Part shown: positions 1 to 5,386 of the stretch, one piece after another
Layout of the letters: every line of letters begins with the position of its first letter
Numbering within the stretch: the first letter of the stretch is position 1
The notes under the pieces: model-generated
Seen by the model: the letters and a program-made list of their open reading frames with translations, nothing else
Told to the model about the DNA's origin: nothing
Database searches by the model: none
DNA from: Pseudomonadota bacterium
GTDB taxonomy: Bacteria > Pseudomonadota > Alphaproteobacteria > Thalassobaculales > Thalassobaculaceae
Length of the DNA: 5,386 nt
Assembly (NCBI GenBank): GCA_027623845.1
Contig: JAQBUJ010000269.1
Coordinates: forward strand, 1-5,386
Direction: 5' to 3'
Made by a program: the position numbers and the translations under genes

Positions 1-26
1 TTCCAATTTTCGTCAGCCATCAACAT
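1..26 (-). CDS. Possible 5' end of a leftward gene cut by the left edge
   Basis: Reading leftward, an ATG at 26-24 opens a frame that stays open to the edge and would begin Met-Leu-Met-Ala-Asp-Glu-Asn-Trp. A second in-frame ATG sits at 20-18. A GGTGA sequence (complement of 33-37) lies six bases before the first ATG, a good ribosome-binding-site distance. An in-frame TGA at 35-33 means the gene could not start further upstream. The AT-rich tract further upstream (about 61-160) is where its promoter would be expected. Only eight codons are visible, so no product can be named and chance is a real alternative. Confidence 0.28.
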
Positions 27-541
27 ATCGCGTCACCGGCATAAAAGGGATAAGCCACTTGTATTATTTGCTGTTTTCCTATTTTTTCGTTAAAAAATTA
101 GTTTTATTAAGTATAGGTCGATTATTTGATAAAATTGAGGTTAAATTGTCTTCTGAATCGGCGCCCATCGCAGGGCCGCGCCTTAATTCGCCGTTCGGTA
201 AAGAGTCCAAGACGTCCAGCGGGCAATATTGGCCCCAATAGTTCGAGTAAATGTATGCTACCGTTGTCTCTGGCCAGAAAAACCTGAACGTTGCCCAACT
301 GAAGCTGGTCTGAGTTGACCTGAGAGACCACAAACCCAGAAAGACGCCATGATGATCGGCCACGGACGGGTCTCCGTTTGACCCGAAGCCAAGCCCGAAG
401 TCGCAGGTTATGCTGGCGCTGACGTGCTGGATCTTGGTTGGGACAAGCCGGTTGATTGGCCAAGGGGCGTCGGCTCTTGATGGGCTACGAAAAATCTCCG
501 AATATCGCCGCCGCCGCAACTAACTGCACGAACGATGATCC
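1..541. other. Intergenic region with an AT-rich patch; no supported complete gene
   Basis: Apart from a possible leftward gene start in the first 26 bases, I see no gene here. Bases 61-160 contain only 24 G or C, far below the GC-rich genes to the right; from about 165 onward the composition returns to GC-rich. Within the patch, 81-98 is a 7-bp all-A/T inverted repeat (ATTTTTT / AAAAAAT) around the loop CGTT. On the minus strand TATACT (complement of 110-115) resembles a sigma-70 -10 box, but no good -35 box stands at the right distance. The 10-bp palindrome TCTGGCCAGA lies at 269-278. CGGGT (367-371) and ACCCG (381-385) could form a short hairpin. Open frames on both strands encode low-complexity or compositionally mixed peptides that I do not recognise. 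The region most likely holds promoter elements for the flanking genes, possibly with decayed sequence. Confidence 0.5.
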
Positions 542-1171
542 ATGGAAAATTCGACAAAGACGTTGCTTCATATCGGCTGCGGAACGCAGAGCTTCGAGGT
601 GTTGCCGCCGCTTGATTGGGCCGAAGAATGGCGCCAGCTCCGGGTCGATATCGATCCGGCGGTCAAGCCCGACATCGTCGCCAGCATGACCGATATGCAC
701 ATGGTCGACAGTGGCTCGATCGATTTCGTGTTTTCCAAACATAACATCGAGCATCTTGAATTTCACGACGTTCCGATCGCTCTGGGTGAGTTCTACCGGG
801 TGTTAAAGCCAACCGGCTTCTTGGTCTGCCGCTGCCCGGATCTGCGCGCGATCGCCGAGCGGATCGCTACCAAGGACCCGGAGGAACCCCTTTGGGTCTC
901 TACGCTGGATGATGGATCCCGGTTCGAGGTGGCGTTGATCGACATGATTTACGGCGCCCGCAGCGAGATCGCCGGCGGCAAACCCTTCATGGCGCATCGC
1001 ATGGGCTTTACCGGCGAATCATTAAAGCGCCATCTGGCCAGCGCCGGCTTCGAGGGCGCCGATGTCTTCCACAACGCGCAACGGATGGAATTGTTGTGCC
1101 ATGCCCGCAAGGAAGAGCAGGGCAATCTGCTCTACCAGGTTATCCGGGCGCTGAAAGCCCCGCAGGCTTAG
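542..1171 (+). CDS. Class I SAM-dependent methyltransferase (Methyltransf_11-like), 209 aa
   Basis: This is predicted to be a cytoplasmic enzyme that transfers a methyl group from S-adenosylmethionine. Its acceptor is unknown. The Rossmann-type SAM site is visible. Motif I is LHIGCG at residues 9-14. Acidic residues D36 and D38 follow in VDIDP, as expected for ribose binding. DIVASMTDMH (44-53) is the loop after strand 3, and SIDFVFSKHNIEHL (59-72) with FYRVLKPTGFLVC (84-96) form the strand 4/strand 5 block of the Methyltransf_11 fold. The last third, with a MAHRMGFT stretch and a helix rich in small residues, is probably the substrate cap. No signal peptide or membrane segment is seen. The ATG at 542 is the first possible start because an in-frame TGA lies at 536-538. 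No clear Shine-Dalgarno sequence precedes it, so initiation may be weak or leaderless. It converges on the phosphatase gene and is not part of the hyu block. Similar small methyltransferases occur in surface-glycan clusters, but nothing here proves that role. Confidence 0.9.
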   Translation: MENSTKTLLHIGCGTQSFEVLPPLDWAEEWRQLRVDIDPAVKPDIVASMTDMHMVDSGSIDFVFSKHNIEHLEFHDVPIALGEFYRVLKPTGFLVCRCPDLRAIAERIATKDPEEPLWVSTLDDGSRFEVALIDMIYGARSEIAGGKPFMAHRMGFTGESLKRHLASAGFEGADVFHNAQRMELLCHARKEEQGNLLYQVIRALKAPQA

Positions 1172-1258
1172 GCTCGCCTATTGGGGCGTTATTGGTCGCA
1201 TGACGCGTCTGATTCATCGCCGGGCGTGGGAACATATCTTCCCGGCAAACTTTGATCG
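1172..1258. other. Convergent intergenic gap
   Basis: These 87 bases separate the stop codons of two genes that face each other. The only structure I see is one inverted repeat. There is no open frame of note and no run of T, so if the genes terminate here the signal is not a textbook one. Confidence 0.6.
1219..1246. terminator. Weak candidate hairpin between convergent genes
   Basis: GCCGGG (1219-1224) pairs perfectly with CCCGGC (1241-1246) across a 16-base loop. A competing stem GGGAA (1228-1232) / TTCCC (1239-1243) has a 6-base loop. The position between two facing stop codons suits a shared terminator. However, neither strand has a T-run after the stem, and six base pairs with a long loop is modest in GC-rich DNA, so this may be chance. 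Confidence 0.22.
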
Positions 1259-1876
1259 CTAGGTCGGTTCCTCGGAGCCGATTGAGGCAAGAATTTCGTC
1301 GATCCTCTCCAGCAAATTGCCGCCGGAAAAAAGAAATCCTCTGATGCCGGCTGCCTGCGCCGCCTGCACGTCGGTATCGCGATCGCCGATCATAAAGGAC
1401 GGCTCCGTCAGCACCGGCCAGGTTCGCATCAGGTCAATCAGCATTCCGGGTTCCGGTTTGCGCCAATCGGCGAGATGGATATATCGGCCATCGCCGAAAT
1501 CGGGATGATGCGGGCTGAACCGAAAATCATCGATCCGGGCGCCATGGCGCACCAACTCGCTGTGCATCCAGGCATGCAGGGCGCGGACATGGTCTTCGCT
1601 ATACAGGCCGCGGGCGATACCCGCCTGATTGGTCACGATGAAGACCAGGAAACCGCGCTGGTTCAGCCGCTTCACCGCATCGATGGCGCCGGGAATCCAG
1701 CGGATCTGATCGGGCCGGTGGGCAAAGCCGATATCTTCGTTCAGCACCCCGTCCCGATCGAGGAAGGCTGCGGGTCGCGGTTTGGCCGACACGTTGTCCA
1801 AAGAAGGCCGGCCCTGGGTTTGGCCCGGGATCTGGCCGGGGATTTGGCCCGGGGGTTGGCCGGGAGGCCGGGTCAC
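1259..1876 (-). CDS. HAD-IIIA family phosphatase, GmhB/HisB-N-like, lacking the zinc cysteines
   Basis: This is a predicted cytoplasmic Mg-dependent phosphatase. Its nearest known relatives are D-glycero-D-manno-heptose 1,7-bisphosphate phosphatase (LPS core precursor synthesis) and the histidinol-phosphatase domain. Numbered from the GTG at 1876, motif I is FLDRDGVLN with nucleophile D40 and acid/base D42. Motif II is VTNQAGIARG (from about 81), motif III is WRKPEPGM (138-145, K140) and motif IV is GDRDTD (164-169). The HAD core is complete. In classical GmhB the loop reads C-x-H...C-x-C; here it reads SPHH (121-124) and ADW (136-138), so three Cys ligands are lost. The N-terminal tail holds Pro-Gly-Gln repeats. 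I chose the GTG because GAGG lies five bases before it and it follows the hyuA stop by 16 bp. A TTG at 1903 (214 aa, 11-bp overlap with hyuA) lacks a ribosome site, and a GTG at 1792 would omit the repeats. The gene is probably cotranscribed with hyuBA. The exact substrate is unproven. Confidence 0.88.
   Translation of the reverse strand: MTRPPGQPPGQIPGQIPGQTQGRPSLDNVSAKPRPAAFLDRDGVLNEDIGFAHRPDQIRWIPGAIDAVKRLNQRGFLVFIVTNQAGIARGLYSEDHVRALHAWMHSELVRHGARIDDFRFSPHHPDFGDGRYIHLADWRKPEPGMLIDLMRTWPVLTEPSFMIGDRDTDVQAAQAAGIRGFLFSGGNLLERIDEILASIGSEEPT
1819..1866 (-). repeat. Four 12-bp tandem repeats encoding a Pro-Gly-Gln tail
   Basis: On the plus strand, four consecutive 12-bp units read TTTGGCCCGGGA, TCTGGCCGGGGA, TTTGGCCCGGGG and GTTGGCCGGGAG, with more degenerate copies on either side (1807-1818 and 1867-1878). 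The unit length is a multiple of three, so on the minus strand each copy adds four residues of the pattern P-G-Q-[I/P/T] to the N-terminus of the HAD phosphatase without breaking its frame. The likely origin is replication slippage. Confidence 0.85.
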
Positions 1877-1881
1877 TGGCG

Positions 1882-1885
1882 CCTC
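1882..1885 (-). promoter_or_regulatory. Ribosome binding site deciding the phosphatase start
   Basis: The minus-strand sequence is GAGG, five bases before the GTG at 1876. It lies just upstream of the hyuA stop codon (1895-1893), inside the hyuA coding sequence, so translation of the phosphatase may be coupled to hyuA termination. The alternative TTG at 1903 has no comparable site. Confidence 0.55.
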
Positions 1886-1892
1886 GACGAGA

Positions 1893-3977
1893 TCACAGAT
1901 CAATCACGATATTGCCGAAACGATCGAGCGACGCCTTGCCGCCTGGAGGGATCAGGCAGGTGGCGTCATATTCCTCGACAATCGCCGGGCCTTCGACCGG
2001 ATCGGCAAGGTCGGCGCGGGCGATCACCGGGGTTTCCAGCCAGCCATGCTCGCGGCCGAAATAGGCTTGCCGGGAGGTGTCGGTGGGCCGCGCCGCCGCG
2101 TCGGCGAAAAGCTCGTCCGGGACCCGGCTGGTTTGTGAAACGCCGCGCCCGATGACCGCGATGTTCACCAGTTCCACCGGCTCCTCCGGCCCGGCGCGAT
2201 GGCCATAGACCGTTTCGTGCTCCTGGCCGAACCGCTCGGCCAACTCGACCAGTTTGTCCGCATCCAGGTCACCGTCCGGCGCCGGCACCGCCAGTTCGTA
2301 GATCTGTCCCTTGTAATGCAGGCTGGCCGAGCGTTCGAGTACCGCAGCGGCCCCGGTAAAGCCTTCTTTTTCGAGTTGGCTCAGCGCCTCGCTCGCCAGC
2401 TTGTCCCAGGCCTCGGTCATCTCCGCCGGATCGGCTTGCGATAGCAGCCGGCGGAAGGTGCGGGAATAGTGGTGCTCGACATCGGCATAAAGCAGACCGA
2501 AGGACGAGAACAGGCCGGGCGACGGGGGCACGACCACGGTTTTGATGCCAATAGAGGCGGCCATCCCGGCGGCGAATAGCGGGCCGTTGCCACCAAAGGC
2601 GAACAGCGCGTAACTGCGTGGATCGCGGCCCCGCTCCGTCGAAACCGCCTTAATCGCCCGGATCATGTTCGAGGCCGAGATCAGATGCGCCCCATGGGCG
2701 GCGACATCGACCGGCAACCCAAGTGGGCCGGCGATCTTTTCTTCAAAGACCCGGGCGGCCTTGTCCAAGTTCAACTTCAAGGCGCCGCCGACCAGATGGC
2801 GCGGGTTGATATAGCCAAGCAGAATATTGGCGTCGGTGATCGTCGGGTCTTCGCCGCCCATGTCGTAGCAGACCGGTCCCGGCGACGCGCCGGCGCTGTG
2901 CGGTCCGGCACGCAGCGACCCGCCGGCATCGATCGATAGGATCGAGCCGCCGCCGGCGCCGACCTCGGCCAGATCGATCGCCGGCACCTTTAACGCATAA
3001 CCGGAGCCGGTCAGCAGGCGTGAGCCGTGCAAGATGTTGCCGCCGACCTGCATGTCGAGCGCGCGGGTGACCTCGCCTCGGGCAATCATCGAGGTTTTCG
3101 CCGTCGTGCCGCCCATGTCGAAGGTGATGACGTTCTCCAACCCCGAGGCGCGGGCGATCGCCTGACTGCCGATGCCCCCGCCAGCGGGACCGGACTCGAT
3201 GATATGCATGGGCAATCGCGCCGCCATCTCCGAGGTGGTCAACCCACCATTCGATTGCATCAAATAGATCGGCGCAGTGATTCCGTCTTCGTCCAGTCCC
3301 TTGCGCAAAGCCGCCAGATAGGCGCCAACGACCGGCAGAACATATGCGTTGATCACCGTCGTCGAGGTGCGCTCATACTCTTTCATTTCCGGCAGCACGT
3401 CGGCGCTGATGCAAAGTGGCAGGTCCGGCGCCTTCTCGCGGATGACCGCCTCGATCAGCCGCTCGTGGGCCGGATTGGCATAGGCGTTGATCAGACAGAC
3501 GGCGATCGCCTCGACCTGCTCCTCCAGCAGCTTGTCCACCGCCTGCTCGATATCGGCCCGGCTCGGCGCCCGCTCGACCACGCCGTTGCCGTTGATCCGC
3601 TCGTCGACCACCCGGCGCAGATAGCGCTCGACCAGGGCCGGGGGCTTTTCCCAGGCCAGATCGTACAGCCGCGGCATGCGCAGGGTCCGGATCTCCAACA
3701 CATCGCGAAACCCGGACGAGGTGATCAGTCCGACCCGCGCGCCCTTATGTTCCAGGATCGCGTTGGAGGCGACCGTGGTGCCATGGCGAATTTCGTGGAT
3801 GCTGTCGGGACCGATCCCTGCATCGGCGAAAACCTCGGCCACGCCCTCGACGATGGCGCGGGCATAGTTGTCGACGCTGGACGGGACTTTCTTGGTGAAC
3901 AGCCGGCCCTCGGCGTTCAGGAAAACGATATCGGTGAACGTGCCGCCGATATCGACGCCGACGCGAAAGGTGCTCAT
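1893..3977 (-). CDS. hyuA: Hydantoinase/oxoprolinase subunit A (N-methylhydantoinase A-like), 694 aa
   Basis: This is the ATP-binding subunit of a two-subunit ATP-dependent amidohydrolase. In characterised relatives (N-methylhydantoinase, 5-oxoprolinase, caprolactamase, and the acetone/acetophenone carboxylases) this subunit uses ATP to activate the substrate, and HyuB completes the reaction. The N-terminal domain (about 4-183) opens with the phosphate loop DIGGTFTD (9-16), followed by HGTTVASNAILE (65-76). The central ASKHA-type domain (about 200-490) shows YLMQSNGG (238-245), ESGPAGG (261-267), the second phosphate motif DMGGTTAK (287-294), GAGGGSI (340-346), GASPGPVCY (363-371) and the adenosine-side motif FGGNGPLFA (461-469). 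The C-terminal domain fills the rest. The length is normal for HyuA, with no frameshift. The ATG at 3977 is supported by a strong AGGAG seven bases upstream. It follows hyuB by 24 bp and is followed by the HAD phosphatase. It is soluble, with no signal peptide. The substrate (hydantoin, oxoproline, lactam or ketone) cannot be told from sequence. Confidence 0.95.
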   Translation of the reverse strand: MSTFRVGVDIGGTFTDIVFLNAEGRLFTKKVPSSVDNYARAIVEGVAEVFADAGIGPDSIHEIRHGTTVASNAILEHKGARVGLITSSGFRDVLEIRTLRMPRLYDLAWEKPPALVERYLRRVVDERINGNGVVERAPSRADIEQAVDKLLEEQVEAIAVCLINAYANPAHERLIEAVIREKAPDLPLCISADVLPEMKEYERTSTTVINAYVLPVVGAYLAALRKGLDEDGITAPIYLMQSNGGLTTSEMAARLPMHIIESGPAGGGIGSQAIARASGLENVITFDMGGTTAKTSMIARGEVTRALDMQVGGNILHGSRLLTGSGYALKVPAIDLAEVGAGGGSILSIDAGGSLRAGPHSAGASPGPVCYDMGGEDPTITDANILLGYINPRHLVGGALKLNLDKAARVFEEKIAGPLGLPVDVAAHGAHLISASNMIRAIKAVSTERGRDPRSYALFAFGGNGPLFAAGMAASIGIKTVVVPPSPGLFSSFGLLYADVEHHYSRTFRRLLSQADPAEMTEAWDKLASEALSQLEKEGFTGAAAVLERSASLHYKGQIYELAVPAPDGDLDADKLVELAERFGQEHETVYGHRAGPEEPVELVNIAVIGRGVSQTSRVPDELFADAAARPTDTSRQAYFGREHGWLETPVIARADLADPVEGPAIVEEYDATCLIPPGGKASLDRFGNIVIDL

Positions 3978-3984
3978 ATCCGTG

Positions 3985-3989
3985 CTCCT
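3985..3989 (-). promoter_or_regulatory. Ribosome binding site of hyuA
   Basis: The minus-strand sequence AGGAG lies seven bases before the hyuA ATG, within the 24-bp gap after hyuB. It is the clearest Shine-Dalgarno in the window and fixes the start at 3977. Confidence 0.75.
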
Positions 3990-4001
3990 AATATGTACCA
4001 G

Positions 4002-5386
4002 CTACTCGGCCGCCTGCTCGGCTCGGGGCCAGTCTTCCCAGAGCACGGCTTGCGAGGCGCCAATGCGTGCGGCACGAATTTTTGATCTTAATGTCTCGGT
4101 CGCCGCCAGATCGACGCTCCAGGCCTCAGTGTCGACGATGACGCCGTAATCGTGGAGCGCGCGTTCCGGGCTGACCAACTCGTTTCGCACATCGCGCAGC
4201 ACCATGCCGGGCTCGCGCTCTAGCGGGTCGCCCCAACCGCCGCCGCCGGCCAGCTCGTGGCTGAACACCTCGCCGGCGAACATCGTCATCGTCAGCTTGG
4301 AGTCGAGGGGCCGGTTTTCGGTGGTCGGGTTCATTACATTGCTTGAGGGCGCGCCGGGATTGCCGCCATAGAGGCCGTAGGGCCTGAAGACATGCCGGTC
4401 CGAGCGAACCTGCAGGACCGCTTCGGTCTCCAACAACCGATAGTCCCGCCGATAGGGAGCGCCGCCGCGAAACTTGCCGGCTCCGGCCCGGTCGGGCAGG
4501 AACTCGTAGGCCAGAATTTCGATCGGGTTCTCCGCCTCGCAGACCTCAATCGATTGCGAGGCCATGTTGGCGAACAGATTGGAATTGCCCGACAAGCCAT
4601 CAGCCCAGGGCCGGGCGCCCCAGGTGCCGCAGGCGAAATCGACATAGATGAACGGATTGCGCTTATCGTCATAGCCGCCGATGGACACCCCGGTATTGCC
4701 GCCGTCCGAGGCCGCCATCACCTTGTCCGGCAGCATCATCGCCAGCGCGCCGAGCACGCAGTCAACCATACGGAACCCGGTTAGCCCGCGCGCCGCGCAG
4801 GCCGCCGGCAGCACCCCATTGGCGATGGTGCCGGGCGGCGCCGTCACCTCGACACAACGGAAGAACCCCTCGTTCGCCGGCACGTCATTCGGCAACACCG
4901 ACTTGACGCCGCAATAGGTCGCCGCCTTGGTGAAGGACAAGGTGTTGTTGATCGCGCCTCTCACTTGGTCCGAGGTGCCGGCCCAGTCGGCGAACATCCG
5001 GTCGCCCTGTTTCTTCAGGGTCACGAACAGCCGGATCGGCTTGCCGACATCGACACCGTCATCGTCGATCCAATCCTCAAAGCTCCATTCGCCATCCGGC
5101 AACTCAAGCAGCGCCGCCTTGGTCACCCGCTCGGTATAGTCGACGAAATCGACCAGGAAATTGGTCATCGTGTCGACGCTATGCTCGGTCACCAACTCCA
5201 AGAATTGGCGCTCGGCGATGTTGCAGGCGGCGAGTTGGGCGCGGATGTCGCCAAACACTTTCACCGGGACCCGGACATTGGCTTCGATTAGACTGAACAA
5301 CGTCTCGTTCCGCTTGCCCTGCTCGAACATGTACATCGGCGGGATGCGAAGGCCTTCCTGGTAGATCTCGGTGGCGTCGGCGGTGG
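4002..5386 (-). CDS. hyuB: Hydantoinase/oxoprolinase subunit B (N-methylhydantoinase B-like), 5' end outside window
   Basis: This is the partner of HyuA in the ATP-dependent hydantoinase complex, the subunit associated with the hydrolytic (or carboxylating) step. About 460 residues are visible. The frame is open to the right edge, and the family signature ATEIYQEGLRIPP (complement of about 5337-5375) lies upstream of the first in-window ATG at 5336. That ATG is therefore internal. Family members are usually 520-600 residues, so roughly 100-150 N-terminal residues, including the conserved metal-site histidine region, should lie beyond the window. Other family landmarks are ANEGFFRCVEVTAPPGT followed by the PAACAARG stretch (about 4780-4885), the PDRAGAGKFRGGAPYRRDYR block (about 4437-4496), and the GGGGWGDPLER terminus motif (about 4216-4248) followed by an RDV...YGV tail typical of HyuB. 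There is no frameshift. It ends 24 bp before hyuA and is evidently the first visible gene of the operon, whose promoter is outside the window. Confidence 0.95.
   Translation of the reverse strand, partial: TADATEIYQEGLRIPPMYMFEQGKRNETLFSLIEANVRVPVKVFGDIRAQLAACNIAERQFLELVTEHSVDTMTNFLVDFVDYTERVTKAALLELPDGEWSFEDWIDDDGVDVGKPIRLFVTLKKQGDRMFADWAGTSDQVRGAINNTLSFTKAATYCGVKSVLPNDVPANEGFFRCVEVTAPPGTIANGVLPAACAARGLTGFRMVDCVLGALAMMLPDKVMAASDGGNTGVSIGGYDDKRNPFIYVDFACGTWGARPWADGLSGNSNLFANMASQSIEVCEAENPIEILAYEFLPDRAGAGKFRGGAPYRRDYRLLETEAVLQVRSDRHVFRPYGLYGGNPGAPSSNVMNPTTENRPLDSKLTMTMFAGEVFSHELAGGGGWGDPLEREPGMVLRDVRNELVSPERALHDYGVIVDTEAWSVDLAATETLRSKIRAARIGASQAVLWEDWPRAEQAAE

Noticed and set aside
81..98. A/T inverted repeat as a terminator
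   Set aside because: The stem has no G-C pairs and would be too weak; no gene is shown to end just before it.
110..115. Minus-strand TATACT as a sigma-70 promoter
   Set aside because: No acceptable -35 hexamer lies 16-18 bases upstream, and such boxes are expected by chance in AT-rich DNA; mentioned only as a weak hint.
2..241. Rightward frame open from the left edge to a TAG at 239-241
   Set aside because: It could be the tail of a gene, but it crosses the AT-rich patch into GC-rich DNA, is partly hydrophobic only because of T-rich codons, and matches no family I know.
79..519. Leftward open frame (146 codons) in the upstream region
   Set aside because: It has no recognisable domain, composition changes sharply along its length, another leftward frame overlaps it, and no convincing ribosome site is seen.
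1475..2155. Rightward open frame (226 codons) across the HAD/hyuA junction
   Set aside because: It is antisense to two genes with clear motifs, its composition is low-complexity, and its repeat is the complement of the Pro-Gly-Gln tail.
3027..4085. Long rightward open frame (352 codons) opposite hyuA
   Set aside because: It lies antisense to a well-supported hyuA. Its peptide is rich in Arg, Asp, Gly, His and Gln with no domain, as expected from the complement of GC-rich coding DNA.
5334..5336. ATG at 5336 as the true start of hyuB
   Set aside because: The frame continues upstream to the window edge with the conserved HyuB motif ATEIYQEGLRIPP, so this Met is internal and the gene is truncated by the window.

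Overview
The window looks like part of the chromosome of a GC-rich proteobacterium. An alphaproteobacterium of the Rhodospirillales type is my best guess, from the codon use and the flavour of the proteins; this is an inference, as no marker gene is present. Four protein-coding genes can be supported, one of them cut by the right edge, plus a doubtful gene start at the left edge.

Layout. Positions 1-541 hold no convincing complete gene. They include a strikingly AT-rich patch (24 G/C in the 100 bases 61-160), and the first bases may carry the start of a leftward gene that leaves the window. A rightward gene for a small class I SAM-dependent methyltransferase follows (542-1171). An 87-bp gap with a weak hairpin separates it from a leftward block that fills the rest of the window. 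In transcription order (right to left) the block is hyuB (truncated by the window edge), hyuA, and a HAD-family phosphatase of the GmhB/HisB-N type. The genes are tightly packed: 24 bp lie between hyuB and hyuA, and 16 bp between hyuA and the preferred phosphatase start. They are therefore likely one transcript, whose promoter lies beyond the right edge.

How the genes work together. HyuA and HyuB are the two subunits of an ATP-dependent hydantoinase/oxoprolinase-type enzyme. In characterised members HyuA binds ATP and activates a cyclic amide, or a ketone in the related carboxylases, and HyuB completes the reaction. The substrate cannot be read from the sequence. The phosphatase has an intact HAD catalytic core but has lost three of the four zinc ligands of classical GmhB. 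It also carries a Pro-Gly-Gln repeat tail encoded by a 12-bp tandem repeat. Its role beside hyuBA is unclear: it may be an accidental operon partner or an enzyme of surface-sugar metabolism. The convergent methyltransferase is an independent transcription unit.

I found no RNA genes, mobile elements or CRISPR arrays, and no clearly new system. The most noteworthy points are the zinc-less, repeat-tailed phosphatase at the end of a hydantoinase operon and the AT-rich intergenic patch.
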